A stretch of DNA of 64,000 nt, from the NCBI RefSeq assembly GCF_001540865.1, contig NC_033622.1, positions 3,529,445 to 3,593,444 of the forward strand, given 5' to 3'. The position numbers were made by a program, and so were the translations under genes. The notes under the pieces were generated by a model. The model did no database searches, was not told where the DNA came from, and saw only the letters and a program-made list of their open reading frames with translations. The DNA is from Ananas comosus. Lineage: Eukaryota > Streptophyta > Magnoliopsida > Poales > Bromeliaceae. Below, piece by piece: positions 22,924 through 34,557 of this stretch. The number at the start of each line of letters is the position of its first letter. Position 1 is the stretch's first letter.

Positions 22924-25854
22924 GAGTTCCTATATTTGCACGGTAGTCGAATCATATACACAGTAACCAGGTACAACAAACAGATGTATCTTAAAGTAAT
23001 TATACATTCATACATTCACCATTCCATAACAGTTTTACAATCAAGGTTTTAAACAGATCCAAAAAAATCTTTTGAAAATGTTCTACACAGAAAATTTTAG
23101 TTCTTTTAAAAGTGCTACACGAGCGGGTAGAAAACTTTTATTTTACAAATATCCAGTACATCCACATTTCAAATGTAATAAAATTTACATGAACCACAAT
23201 AAACTTAACTAAACTATTATATCAACGAAATACCAATGGATAATAACTAAATGAAATAACAGTGGCGTCGGAAGACTTACGACGCTCGTACGTGCCTCAC
23301 GTCTCGTCTCAATCTCATCGCCCGCGATACGTGAAAAAATTGGGGGGAGAGTAGAGAAATGGTAACATTGTTCCCTCCCAAGTTGAGTAGAAGCGAGAAG
23401 GCGAGGAGTACTACCGGATCGAAAGAGCTAACAACAGTAACGGGTCTCAGTAGAAAAGTACCGTAGCAAAATATGGATGAAAGAGACATATATATGAAAG
23501 CAGTACAACTACCCGCTAATGTAACATGAAAATGCAAGCATACAGAGGATACAAAATATAGTAGCAGAAACTGTAAAGAAAGAACTAAATGAGTATATAT
23601 GAAACAACGCTACTTATAGCTATATGCGTCACGGACGAAGAAAGTCAAACTGTTACCCATCTAACCGCCGTGTCGGTTAAGGACCTAGGCAAAAGCACTA
23701 TTTGCTCAAACCTGGATTGTAACCCTAAGCACAATGAGACACCGCTGGATAAGGGTCGGTCAAATGTCGACACTTTTTCGGAAAGAACACCTCCTGGCGG
23801 GGCATTCACAACCCGCTGGGTGTCGTGAATGCACTGGCTGTGGCGATCAATGCGGATATGATCAATTAGCCAACTGGTCGGCGACCATGCCGACAATCAT
23901 GCCCCTTATGGGCATACGCGTTGTAGGTCATCAAGTAATAACTGTGAACGACGAGATAGGTCAATGTACGAATAGTAACGAACGACCAAACAGATCCAGT
24001 GAAACACAGGAGAACGACAACCAGGTCACAAGTCATAGTAAAATTGATGCAATCTACTCATATCCCTATAAGAGATATACACACTAGAAACCCAGGCCAG
24101 CGCTAAATCACGATATGTATCTTGTAAATATTGCTCGATGTATTAAATGTCACGAACCAGAACAGACCCGATAGGTCACAATGGTGTATTCGATATTAGT
24201 CCTGAATACCGTCCTTAGCAGCATCGACAATCTTACCTCAGGGTACACCGACTAGAAGGTCTCGACGACATGAGTCAAGAAAATAGACAACCACTACATA
24301 TGCAAACAACCCGACAACCCACTAGTTAATGCACAAGCGACAAGCCATATATGTGCCAACAAGGCGACAAACGTAGTCAACAGGATATAAGATAAAGCAT
24401 CGATCGTCTAGGTCACCGAAACGTAGTACTTAGAAACCGACATTCAGGGTCAACGGTAATTTCAATTGGATAACTCTTTACTCCTAATCATGTTATAGCA
24501 TAGAAACATATGAGTAGAGTATGATAGAAACAACGGGGATGCAAGCTCAATATATAATACGAAAATAGCAATAGAAGAACAGGGATAGAAGAAATATCAC
24601 CGAGCGTGCACCACTGTACCGACGTCGGATCGAAGTACCCACATGTTCGGATGACGCGACTGTCTCCTGACTGCAAAAGAATGTCGACAGGACCTATAGA
24701 GGGTCCACCGGGTTAGTATCTAACCCACAACTAATAATCACAGTATCCACAACCCCACAAACGATTCCACGAAGATAGGTTTCCCAATACCGATTACCGT
24801 AACTCGCCGGAAGTCCCGAAAACTACACCGGGACGTCGTCGGGACCCACTAAGTGTCCCGAACTCACCGACTCGTGCCACGAGTCACCTGCTGCCCCAAA
24901 ACACTCTAATTTGGATGTTTTGGCAGCAAACACAAGATAGCACCCCTACACAATTATCGCCGGATAATTGTACGCATTCGGGTTCCCGAAAGTGTCTATT
25001 TCGACACCGGAACCCTCCGTCGCTCACCAATCATCATCGAACCTACAAAATAATGATGGTGACCCACCAACAAGGCTCAGCAACAAAACACAGAGCAAAC
25101 AAACACCGTCGAAAAGAATCCGAACCGAAATCGCGTTCTTTCGACGAATTTCGTCGAAAAACGCACCGAAATCGACCTTTCGATTTCCGCAAAAGCTACA
25201 GGATCATGGACAATCAGTCCAGAGGTCAAAACACACTCTTACACGCTGCCCACAGTAGCCACAAGGCGTACAATTGCACAAAAGCCCCTATGTTTACATA
25301 AAATCCATCATTTTATGTAAATCAGGCAACTCCTATGACTCGTTCTCACAAACTGAGGACCTCTAAGTTCCGCCGACACACGTACTGACAGGTCTCGACG
25401 TGCCGGAGGCCGTGCTCATGGTCTGGAGCGCAACAGGTCACTGTGGGAAGCGCGGGAGCTACCCGAAGTTCTGCGAACAGCGCGCAGTCGGGGAAGATCG
25501 CGCCAAACAGGGCTGACCGGACACTGTTGATCCAAAGTGAGGTGAGCAATGTGATCAGCACAGACCAACGATCACCGTGCTCACCTCCGGAGGCATCAGG
25601 ACAGCCTCGGATTGCCGGATAAGCGCGCGCAAACCCAAAACAGCAGCCAAACAGGCTCCACGGGGTCGACACAGCGAAAACAGCAGAACGGAGTCTCCCC
25701 AACAGAATCTAAGGTGAGCACGATGATCAGCAATTTGCCACGATCACCGTGCTCCCTTCCGTAGGGATCGGGGAGGCTCGGATCGCTCAGAACAACAAAC
25801 AACCCACAAACAGCCCTATTTCGGGCTTGGCCGGAGCAAGCTTGCTCCGGCCGG

Positions 25855-26560
25855 CCTCCGGCGACACGGCGGCGCGCGCGGGGGCCAGGGATGGGTGCGG
25901 GGGAGGGAAGGAGCACGATGCTCACCTCAGTTAGCGGCTGGAAGCGGCGGCGGCAGCGGTGGAACAACCCAAGCCCGCACCAGGTTCGGCTCGGGTTCCA
26001 AGGGCACCTGCGGCCACGGCGGCGGCCGGGGCTCCTCGGGGACGACGGCGATAGGTCCCCAACGGCCGGAGGAGGAGGAGGGAGGTGGCGGGCGACAGCG
26101 GCGGTGACCCGCGGCTCAGGTGTGGCCGCCCGAGCTTGGCTCGGTCAGCAGGCTGGGGCGGCGGCGCCCAAGGCACGCGGCGGCGGCGGCGACCCGCAGA
26201 GGCGGCGGTGGCCGGCCGGGGAGGGTCGCCAGGCTCCGGGGAAGGCTGCTGAAAGGGTCACAGGCGGCGGCGGCGCACGGGGAGGGAACTGGGCTACCTC
26301 GGCCAAAGCTCGGCCAAGCGGGCTGCAAGGAGCAGCGGCGGCCGCGGCGGCGTGAGGAGGCGGCGGCGGTCGGCGGGGAGGCTCGTCAGGGGACAGGGGC
26401 AACACCAGCGATGGCCTGGAGGCAAGGCAGCCTCGGCCTGGCTCCAACCCGAGAGAGGGAGAGAGAGAGAGAGAGAGAGAGAGGAAGAAAATGGCTCCGG
26501 CGGCGGCTGGCCGGCCGGGGCTCAGTCGCGGTGGCCTGAGGCGTAACGCACAGGCAGGAA
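25855..26560. other. GC-rich (GGC)n island inside the LTR
   Basis: About 700 bases dominated by CGG/GGC trinucleotides with a (GA)n tract at 26455-26483. Long frames on both strands encode only Ala/Gly/Arg/Pro-rich low-complexity peptides. It is most likely leader sequence of the retroelement rather than a gene. Confidence 0.5.
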
Positions 26561-27112
26561 GAAAGGGATGAAAATGTGGCAGGGGGGCTAGGGTTAGGGT
26601 TTCTAGTAGGCAAACCTTTAAAAGACAACATGTATGTATAAGGTGCAAATTGCGGAAAAGCCCTCAAACTCAGTATTGATACTGAGTCCTCACAGCATGA
26701 TAAAACGCAAAAAATACCCCTCATCGAGCCGATCTCACGCAAAACGGACATAAAATCATTGCGACTTTTGCGAAATTAACCGTTGCAACACAGACTCATC
26801 TCGATCAACGCTGCGATCTTCCGCAGATTCCGTCCGTCAGATTTTGCGAACTCGATTCACCAGTGCGACAGCACCTCGGAGACAGAAAGCTACACCTTCG
26901 ATTCCATCCCGATCGACCACAGGATTCACGACCAGAAATCCAACCTCTTCCAATAGGAAGGAACACAGACACGCACAATTACATATAAAATCATGTACTG
27001 TTTGATTTTCTCGAAAATCGGCGTCAACTAAAATCCTCAGCGCCACTAGTTCCAGAACAGCTGATACCGGTCGAAACGAGCTATTGAATCTGATATGAAC
27101 GGAGTCCAGATA

Positions 27113-27124
27113 GGGGGGGGGGGG
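27113..27124 (+). repeat. G homopolymer, 12 bases
   Basis: Run of 12 G within the right part of the long LTR. Confidence 0.9.
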
Positions 27125-27344
27125 CGCACACAGAAACCAACTCTACTCCGGGCTTTCCCCGGAAAAAGGGCGGAGTTACTATTGCCACTTAAGTGAAGAA
27201 CTGAAAATTGCGTATCGTTCTCCCACTTTAGCTCAGTTCTCCTGAAACTTGACGAGTGCTTATGTAATTAAATTAACACATAAACATATCAACAGAGAGT
27301 TAGTTCGGCACTGGTCGAAAAAATCTTCAGTCCTTACAATTACC

Positions 27345-27735
27345 AATCAAACAAATAGTCTAAATTGAAATCGATGAAAATAAAAATTCATAAAAAAATG
27401 ATGATAAAAGAATTTAAATTCAAATCAGATATACTGATCTTACTCTAATAGTGAAAAGAATTTTTTATTAAAATTTTCAAGGCGGATTTGGATGTTTAAC
27501 ACCGTTAAACTCACAAACAACGCCACAATGGCCATTAAAAGGTCAATTTTGAGATAATTTTGAGTCACTAGTCAAATGATGTCGAAAATTATGCAATTTA
27601 GTTTGCCAATACTTTTGATAGTGTATGATCAAGTTTAACTGAGCCCGATCGTCGATTGAAAGCCAGCATTCATTCGAAAAAACTTGGTACGCTGGAGCCC
27701 CGGCTACTGATAGTATAGCAACGGGCTAATATATA
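27345..27735. mobile_element. Hairpin-ended MITE copy, 5' truncated
   Basis: Carries the family core words TCGATGAAAATAAAAATTC and GAGCCCGATCGTCGATTG and ends CTGATAGTATAGCAACGGGCTA before a (TA)n/(GA)n tract. The left end is missing. Confidence 0.5.
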
Positions 27736-27814
27736 TATATATTATAATATATATATATAGAGAGAGAGAAGAAGAGAGAGAGAGAGAGAGAGAGAAGACG
27801 AGAGAAGAAGAGAG
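27736..27814. repeat. (TA)n-(GA)n microsatellite between two MITE copies
   Basis: TA repeats followed by GA repeats, the same flank type as at 10028-10107. Confidence 0.8.
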
Positions 27815-28366
27815 AGCTAGCTGGTAATAACTATCGGTAGCAACAGAGGCCTCCGGCTATCAAGTTGTTTCCGTTTGATTCGGCTTTCAAATGACGATCG
27901 GGCTCCGTTAGACCTTCATCTACACTGAATCAAAGTATTTGGAAAGCTAAAATTCATAATTTTCGATCATCATTTGGCTAGTGATCAAAAAGGTTTCCAA
28001 AATTAACAATTTTGAATGGTAGATCATGATGCGTTTAAGTTCAACGTGTGTAGAAGTATTTAATTTAGATAAAAATTTAATAGAAAATTCACTTTAACAT
28101 CAATAGGCAAGACCAATACTTCCGATTTGAAATTTGAATTATTTATCACTATTTTTGATGAGATTTCATTTCAGCTTGTTCATTTTTTAGACTACTCGTT
28201 ATATTGGTAAATGACGCCGAACAATTATGAAATTGTATTTCAAATACTTTACAATAGTTGTAAATCAAGTCTACGAGAGCCGATCGTGCGATTTATAAGC
28301 CGCCATACATTGAAAACAACTTGTAGCACGGAACCTCCGGCTACCCCGATAGTATACCGCCTAGCC

Positions 28367-28375
<9 letters not shown>
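27815..28375. mobile_element. Hairpin-ended MITE copy
   Basis: Begins TAGCTGGTAATAACTATCGG with a stem containing AGAGGCCTC, and carries GACGATCGGGCTCCGTTAGACC. It ends AGAGCCGATCGTGCG ... TAGCACGGAACCTCCGGCTACC and GATAGTATA before (TA)n. Inverted halves as in the other copies. Confidence 0.55.
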
Positions 28376-28398
<23 letters not shown>

Positions 28399-28781
28399 CT
28401 TGATATATTATCCTCAAACATAGCCGGTGTTATTTACATTTGAACCAAATGGTATCTAAATGGCAAGTTAAACTTCAAATATAGATTTTAAATTCTAAAT
28501 TTTAAATTTAATTTTAATTTTATATTTATATTTTAAATTTTAAGAATTTAAAATTAAAATTTATATTTATATTTATATTTAAAATTTAATTTAAAATTAT
28601 AAAATAAACTATAAATTCAAATTTGAAATTATTAAAATAACAATTTAGTAAAAAAATTATTATTTGTAAATAGTAAAAAATTTTTGCCAAATATGACAAA
28701 GGGTAATTTTGGAATCGATTATCCTTTATTGTTCGGATTACTTAATTTTATAAACTGAACCAAATATATTAATAATAAGTG
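28376..28781. repeat. (TA)n tract and AT-rich low-complexity sequence
   Basis: Mostly permutations of AAATTT and TTAAAATTT words (28480-28680). No gene recognised. Confidence 0.6.
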
Positions 28782-29024
28782 TAGAGCTACTATGCTATCG
28801 GAAGTATAAGTGAATTGGTGCTTTCGATTTTTTAGCGCTTAGATCAAAAATTGTATGGTTAAGATGATAGTATTTCCTTTAGGATTGAGTGGTCTCTCTA
28901 GGATTAAGTGGTCCCCATTGGGTAATAATATTAATCTAATGGTTAACAATGATCAAAAGGTTGATCCAAGGGCTAAAAAATCAGAAGCAACAACTATCTT
29001 ATGCTTCCGGTAGCATAATAGCTC
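28782..29024. mobile_element. Short MITE with 22-bp terminal inverted repeats
   Basis: The left end AGAGCTACTATGCTATCGGAAG and the right end CTTCCGGTAGCATAATAGCTCT match at 20 of 22 positions when inverted. The ends resemble those of the larger hairpin-ended family (GCTACTATGCTATCGG). No ORF. Confidence 0.65.
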
Positions 29025-29689
29025 TAAAGTAATAATAATACTATATACTCTGTAATCTGGTATTATATTATTATATTAAATTAAATACAATAATACAGCA
29101 TTAGCAGTAATCTTATTCAGAAATTTAAAACATCTGTCGAAATAAACTGTATGGGCAACAAATTTTTTTTTTTCCCGTTTAACCCAATTCCACGACGTAT
29201 ATATCGAGATATCGGCAAACGCCACTTGGAGAGGCGAGATCATCCCTCCAAGATCCCTGTCACAACACTTGATGCGATCTCAACCCAAACCACTCTCCAC
29301 CTGCCCTGCGTGCACCTCCCCATCTCTCCGCGGCTGCGACGCGCGGGAACCGGGACCCACCGCCGCACCCCTCCTCCCCTACCTCGTCCTTTCTCTCCCT
29401 TTCTTTATCTTCCTTTTCTGTGTCGGACCCGCTCAACTCTTTTCTTACCACTATTATTATAAGGCTTGTTAGGTTGATTGCCCCCGAGAGTCCCCCCACT
29501 CAAAATTTTAAGTATAATATTTAAATTTTAAAATTCTTTAATAAAAGAATTTACTTTCTATACTGGGTTCCTCTCTCTCTTTACATAAATGTAAATATAC
29601 ATGCATTCATCCACCGAGCCTCTTTTCAACTTACCTATTTCATATCATATTTTAATTATAATATTTTTATTAAATAAGTAAATTATACC
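29025..29689. other. Non-coding, with a pyrimidine-rich GC patch (29150-29470)
   Basis: The patch contains Pro/Arg-coding frames and a run of C/T-rich words, resembling a plant gene leader or first exon, but no domain or homologue is recognised. The rest is AT-rich. No gene is called. Confidence 0.35.
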
Positions 29690-29935
29690 ATTACTTTCTG
29701 AATTTTTGACGGAGTTTTACTTTATCCTCTAAATTTCTAAAATACACATCTAACACCTGAACTCTAATATTCCATTCATATTACCCCTTTCGTTTATTTT
29801 TCGTCAAACTTCGTTAACCGAAAATTGATGTAAGGGTAATATGAATGAAATATTAGAGTTTAAGATATCAGGTGTCCATTTTATAAGTTTAGGAGGTAAA
29901 GTGAAATTCTACTAAAAATTTAGAAGGTAATAGAA
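29690..29935. mobile_element. Foldback MITE interrupted near its right tip
   Basis: The left arm (CATTACTTTCTGAATTTTTGACGGAGTTTTACTTTATCC onward) and the right arm (TAAAGTGAAATTCTACTAAAAATTTAGAAGGTAATAG) are imperfect inverted repeats of about 110 bases. The right tip is split by the retrotransposon starting at 29936, and its last bases lie just after 33410. A relative lies at 34235-34490. Confidence 0.6.
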
Positions 29936-30798
29936 TGTTGATGCCAAAATTGAAATTAACATGCCGACCTAACCCACGTATGAGCCAATAAGGACACGTG
30001 GTACACCAGGAGTCGGCAATAAGACGCCGGAAGGTTTTAGGCGGAATGGTTGAGAAGTGGGGCGTAACATTCACGATGGGGCGTAACTTCCATGAGCAGT
30101 GGGCGTAACTTCCACGAGGAGTGGGCGTAACTTCCACGATCATGGTTACAGCCACTCCCCCCGCTACTTTCACGAACCAATAATGTGGGTTGATATTACT
30201 ATAAATAGTAATTTCGAAGCCTGCAATAGGGGTCTTTCTCTCCCATGAACGAGAAGACCACCGTATTTTCATATCTTTCATTTCCTACATTTATTGCTTT
30301 CTAGGAGTAATCTAAATGTAATCTTTTCTTTTTCGCATTCACTGCTTCCTAGGAGTAGTTTTTAAGTAGAACCCTAGAGTCTGTCTGCCCCACGGGCATC
30401 ACTCTGTTGTAAACTACATATTTGCAGAGTTTGTATGTCCTTCAAGCACACTCTGTTTTATTATATATATAGGCATTCGGCTCTTTCAGCTGACCAGTCA
30501 TTGTGTATTTCATTTATTCGGCTCTTTCAGTCGACCAGTTACTGTGTACTTCTTCCATTCGGCTCTTCTGCCGACATTGATCCCTGCACAGTTCATACAT
30601 TCGGTTCATCCAGCCGAACCGATTCTACAGTAAAGGTTTTCGAACTCGGCTGATTCGATCCCTCGTCAACCGCATCGCTTGATCCAGTCGAAGGGCGCAA
30701 ACTTCGATGGTCATTAATCGTAGCCGTTCCGCATTCCGAGGCGCTCCCCAAGGAGGATCTTTGACCGAGTTAAGGGTCGGAAAATTCGGCTACCAATA
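29936..30798 (+). repeat. Left LTR of the gag-only element
   Basis: TGTTGATGCC start and ACCAATA end (the right LTR ends ACCAACA). It contains three GGGCGTAACTTCCA-like repeats (30060-30135), a TATA-like CTATAAATAG at 30200, and CATTCGGCTC repeats (30473-30600). Confidence 0.85.
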
Positions 30799-30854
30799 AT
30801 TTTTGGCACGCCCGATGGGACCCACTCAGGTTTTTCCAATCTAGACTTTGTCCT

Positions 30855-32137
30855 ATGGCTGACGATACTGCTATAAACCTTCGGAATATAGCCATTCCCA
30901 AGCCTTCAGGGAATGACCAAGCTAGTAGCACCGAAAATACGAATGAGAATCAGGCGATACTACCTGTTGGAGGCGAGACTAGTGGACAGTCGGCTCATCA
31001 AGAGCAAAGTCTAACTCAGGCACTCGGCCAGATGAGCCGAGTCCTACAAACTTTAAATCAAAATATCCATCAAAGTACTGCTCGACTAGACGTGGTGCTG
31101 GTCGCTATCACGGCCTACAATGAAAATATTGTTCGAATCATACAATTATTTATCCGAAATGAGCAACCTTACGGGGGGCAACAGGGGCCCCTAAATGCGT
31201 CGGTGCAACAAAATTCCGTCACGCAGGCGGTCTTACAGGCGCAGCAGCAGATGGCACCTTTCCAGGCTGCATATGGACAGGCGAATATAAAAGCCGGCCC
31301 GCAGTCAGAGATGGCATCGAATTTACCTCCTTTACCAGCTTACGAGCCCCAAAACGTGGGTGTAAGGGTTGGGGGGCAGGCTCTGAATATGCAAGGAGTT
31401 AACCCTATTATACCGAATTTCGGTCTACTGCAAGGACCGATTGTAATACAAGCAAAGGTTCCTTTGCAGGGGAACAATAATGAAATATACGCACGGATTG
31501 AAGAAGCCATCCGAAATACTTTCGGGGTTGGCGCAAGGCCGGCAATGCGGCCTGTGTTTAGATCTCCTTATCCTGTGAACATCAACGTGGAGCATCCGTA
31601 TCCGGCAAACTGGAAATTGCCGAGTTCAACAAGTTCTCGGGCAATGAGACCGAGAATACGGTCGAGCATATAGCCCGGTTCACTGCCCAATGTAGAGAAG
31701 CGGCCGCTGACTCATTTTTGAAACTTCGATTATTTAACACGTCATTAACTAAAACGGCATTTACTTGGTATACAAGTTTATTAGCCAATTCCATCCAAAA
31801 TTGGGACGAATTGGAAAGAAAATTTTATGAGCGATTCTATAGGTCGGAGCCACAAATATCGGTCGCCGACTTGGCTTTATACCGACAAATGTTAGGTGAA
31901 ACGGTCGAAGAGTATTTGAACCGTTTCAAAATAGCCAAAACCCGGTGCTTTATGAGAATGCCGGAATCAGAGTTCGCCAAAATGACGTTAAATGGTCTGT
32001 ATTTTAAAATAAAAGATTATTTTGAAGATAAGTATTTTTCTAACCTACTTGATCTAGGTGTTCGAGTTGCCCAATATGAGCAATTTTGGAAGGAAAGTGA
32101 GGACAATCGGCTGCAATGGAGCCGATATAAAAAGTAA
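30855..32137 (+). pseudogene. gag: Gag of the non-autonomous Gypsy element, frameshifted
   Basis: Starts ATG at 30855. The first segment (to about 31620) is Gln/Asn-rich with a helical stretch QSLTQALGQMSRVLQTLNQN. At about 31618-31622 a one-base loss moves the frame, and the Gag core then continues (TAFTWYTSLL, WDELERKFYERFY, GETVEEYLNRF) to a TAA at 32135. This core is the Retrotrans_gag family that forms virus-like particles. The frame stays open after that stop to about 32281 through an acidic Glu/Ser-rich tail, so the TAA may be a secondary mutation. No zinc knuckle is seen. Confidence 0.75.
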
Positions 32138-32158
32138 AACAAAGACAAAGAGAAATCT

Positions 32159-32395
32159 TTGATAGAAGAACAGTCGGTTCAAGAAGAGCCAAGCCAATCG
32201 AGTGAAAGTGAAGAATCGGCTGATGAAGCCGAGGTATATGCGGCTGGTAAAGAGCAATTTTCTTCAAGAAGAAATTCTTGATAGAAGAACATTCGGTTCA
32301 AAAAGAGCCAAACCAATCAAGTAAAATTAAAGAATCGACTGATGAAGCCGAGTTATATACGGCTGGGACGATAAAGAGTCATTTTCTTTAAGCCG
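32159..32395 (+). repeat. Tandem duplication of about 119 bp in the gag tail region
   Basis: Two adjacent units start TTGATAGAAGAACA (32159 and 32278). Both read GAAGAGCC or AAAGAGCC, then CCAATC, then GATGAAGCCGAG. The second is more degenerate and has lost the open frame. Confidence 0.75.
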
Positions 32396-32503
32396 ACAAA
32401 GACCAGCGAAACTAAATGTTGGGTCTCGGCTGTGTCATTTGAGCAGTCGATTTGGCATCAATAGTCATCCGAATGTTCATTCGAAAGACTATTCGGGGGG
32501 CAT

Positions 32504-33052
32504 TGTTGATGCCAAAATTGAAATTAACATGTCGACCTAACCTACGTATGAGCCAATAAGGACACGTGGTACACCAGGAGTCGGCAATAAGGCGTCTGAA
32601 GGTTTTAGGCGGGAACGGTTGAGAAGTAGGGCGTAACTTCCACGATGGGGCGTAACTTCCATGAGGAGTGGGCGTAACTTCCACGATCATGGTTACAACT
32701 ACTCCCCCCACTACTTTCAACCAACCAATAATGTGGGTTGATATTACTATAAATAGTAATTTCGAAGCCTGCAATATGGTCTTTCTCTCCCCTGAACGAG
32801 AAGATTACCGCATTTTCATATCTTTCCTTTCCTACATTTATTATTTTCTAGAAGTAGTCTAAATGTAATCTTTTCTTTTTTGCATTTACTGCTTTCCTAG
32901 GAGTAGCTTTTAAGTAGAACCCTGGAGTCTGTCTGCCCCACGGGCATCACTCTGTTGTAAACTACATATTTGCAGAGTCTGTATGTCCTTCGGGTGCACT
33001 CTGTTATATATATATATATGTATATATATATATGTATAAATATATATATATG

Positions 33053-33083
<31 letters not shown>

Positions 33084-33410
33084 GCATTCGGCTCTTTCAG
33101 CCGACCAGTCATTGTGTATTTCATTTATTCGGCTCTTTCAGCCGACCAGTTACTGTGTACTTCTTCCATTCGGCTCTTCTGCCGACATTGATCTCTGCAC
33201 AGTTCATACATTCGGCTCATCCAGCCGAACTGATTCTACAGTAAACGTTTTTCGAACTCGGCTGATCCAATCCCTCGTCAGCCAAATTGCTTGATCCAAT
33301 CGAAGGGCGCAAACTTCAAGGGTCACTAATCGTAGCCGTTCTGTATCTCGACACGCTCCCCGAGGAGAATCTTTGATCGGGTTAAGGGTCGGGGAATTCG
33401 GCTACCAACA
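32504..33410 (+). repeat. Right LTR of the gag-only element
   Basis: Starts TGTTGATGCC, ends ACCAACA. It is longer than the left LTR because of the TATG/TA microsatellite at 33004-33085; otherwise collinear with it. Confidence 0.85.
33004..33085 (+). repeat. Interrupted (TA)n(TATG)n microsatellite in the right LTR
   Basis: Alternating TATATA and TATG units. The left LTR has only a short TA run at the same place (30460-30473). Confidence 0.85.
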
Positions 33411-33689
33411 CAGAAGTATTTGATTGTTGGAAAATTTTTTTTATAAAAAATATTTAATTATATTAAAGAGATAGTTTCAAGAAAAGTATTAAAAAAAAGC
33501 AAATGCATTAAATCGCTTACGCGCATGCAGTATGGGCGGCCAATATTTGAATGATGAGATGATATTTAGTATCTCTTAGTTTAAAATCACTAATTTTATT
33601 TTAAAAAAATTTAAGCTTAATATAAAATAATATTATATTTTTATATTCAAAATTTATAATTGGTTAAAAACAAGTATAAAATTTTAATA
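33411..33689. other. AT-rich non-coding stretch
   Basis: Nothing recognisable apart from the first few bases, which complete the interrupted foldback MITE. Confidence 0.4.
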
Positions 33690-34232
33690 TATTGGGCTAA
33701 AATTGAACTGACAATCTTGACCCAAACCTGCGGGTGCCCGCGGGTTACCCACAAATTTACGGGTATGGATACCAACTTTTCCAACCCAAAAAATTACGGG
33801 TAAAACGGATGAATACCCATTAAGCAGTGGGCATTTTGGGTAATCCGTAGGTATCCACGGGTACTCGCATATATATATTTTAATTATAAAATCTATTTTC
33901 TTAATTAATATATATTTTTTATTTATCCATCCTAAAAATTCTAATTTTAATTTCTTATTACGTGCCTTTTATATTATGAATTTTTCTTTAAGACTTTAAA
34001 TATTTTTATTGTATGTTATGATATTTTAAACAATGAGTTATATTAGGCTTTTAAAACTTATATATATGTGTTTTATATTTAAAAAATATAAGAGCAAAAA
34101 AAAAATGCGGGTAACTCGTATAAAGATATTAGTTATTCAAAAATTTGCGGGTAAATTTTATCCATGCCCAAGTAACCCACGGATACAGTAACCCGCCTGC
34201 GAGTTACCCAACCCGCCCGTGTCAGGTCTAGT
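33690..34232. mobile_element. Non-autonomous DNA element with GGGTACCCGCGGGT-type subterminal repeats
   Basis: Both ends are dense in CGGGTA, ACCCGC and GGGTTACCC words in opposite orientation (GACCCAAACCTGCGGGTGCC on the left, CCCAACCCGCCCGTGTCAGG on the right) around an AT-rich centre. No ORF. It resembles small hAT-like elements of plants. Confidence 0.4.
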
Positions 34233-34234
34233 CG

Positions 34235-34490
34235 GCTAAATTGGACTGTCGCCCTCTGAACTTTCGGTGGGATTTTACTTTACCCCCAAACTCATAAAAT
34301 GCACATCTAATATTTTAAACTCTAATATTTTATTCATTTGTCTCTTCTGTCGTAATCGAAAATTGACGGAATGGATAACAGTAATAAAATATTAAAATTT
34401 AAGATATTAGATGTTTATTTTAGAAGTTTAGGGTTAAGATAAATTTTTGTAAAAAGTTCGAAAAGTAATAGTACAATATACCTTTTATTA
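34235..34490. mobile_element. Foldback MITE, relative of the one at 29690
   Basis: Inverted arms with GATTTTACTTTACCCCCAAACTCATAAAATGCACATCTAATATTTTAAACTCTAATATTTTATTCAT opposite its mirrored version; the same word order as at 29690-29935. No ORF. Confidence 0.6.
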
Positions 34491-34557
34491 AATTATAATT
34501 TTTTATATTTAGAAAATTGATGAAAAATTAAAAATATTTTAGTACTTATCTTGCGCT

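Larger units (their letters stand above)
22790..27338 (-). repeat. Probable long LTR of a second Gypsy element (minus orientation)
   Basis: Starts TGTCACGCCCCGGGGCC inside the integrase pseudogene, the usual minus-strand end of chromovirus LTRs here. A possible opposite end is TCCTTACA at 27338 (minus TGTAAGGACTG). Near its middle, on the minus strand, a TTTTAAAGG box (26619) is followed by AAACCCTAACCC and a GC-rich transcribed-leader-like zone, as in long Del-type LTRs. No matching 5-base target duplication was found, so the right boundary is tentative. It contains a 100-N gap. Confidence 0.45.
29936..33410 (+). mobile_element. Complete gag-only (non-autonomous) Gypsy-type LTR retrotransposon
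   Basis: Two LTRs (29936-30798 and 32504-33410) flank a short internal region with a gag gene, a primer site region (TTTTGGCACGCCCGATGGGACC right after the left LTR) and a purine-rich tract (TTCGGGGGGCAT) before the right LTR. Flanking bases are TAGAA and CAGAA, a near-perfect 5-bp target duplication. No protease, reverse transcriptase or integrase is present, so mobility would depend on another element. The two LTRs differ by scattered substitutions and by a long TATG/TA expansion in the right LTR. Confidence 0.85.

Noticed and set aside
26585..26605. Telomere-like CTAGGGTTAGGGTTTC
   Set aside because: Only about two units, a common word in plant leaders. Not an interstitial telomere array.
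25596..26648. GC-rich frames as host genes
   Set aside because: Frames on both strands give only low-complexity Ala/Gly/Arg/Pro peptides, and the region looks like an LTR leader.
29151..29472. Frames in the pyrimidine-rich patch as a small gene
   Set aside because: No domain, overlapping frames on both strands, and low complexity; kept only as a noted patch.
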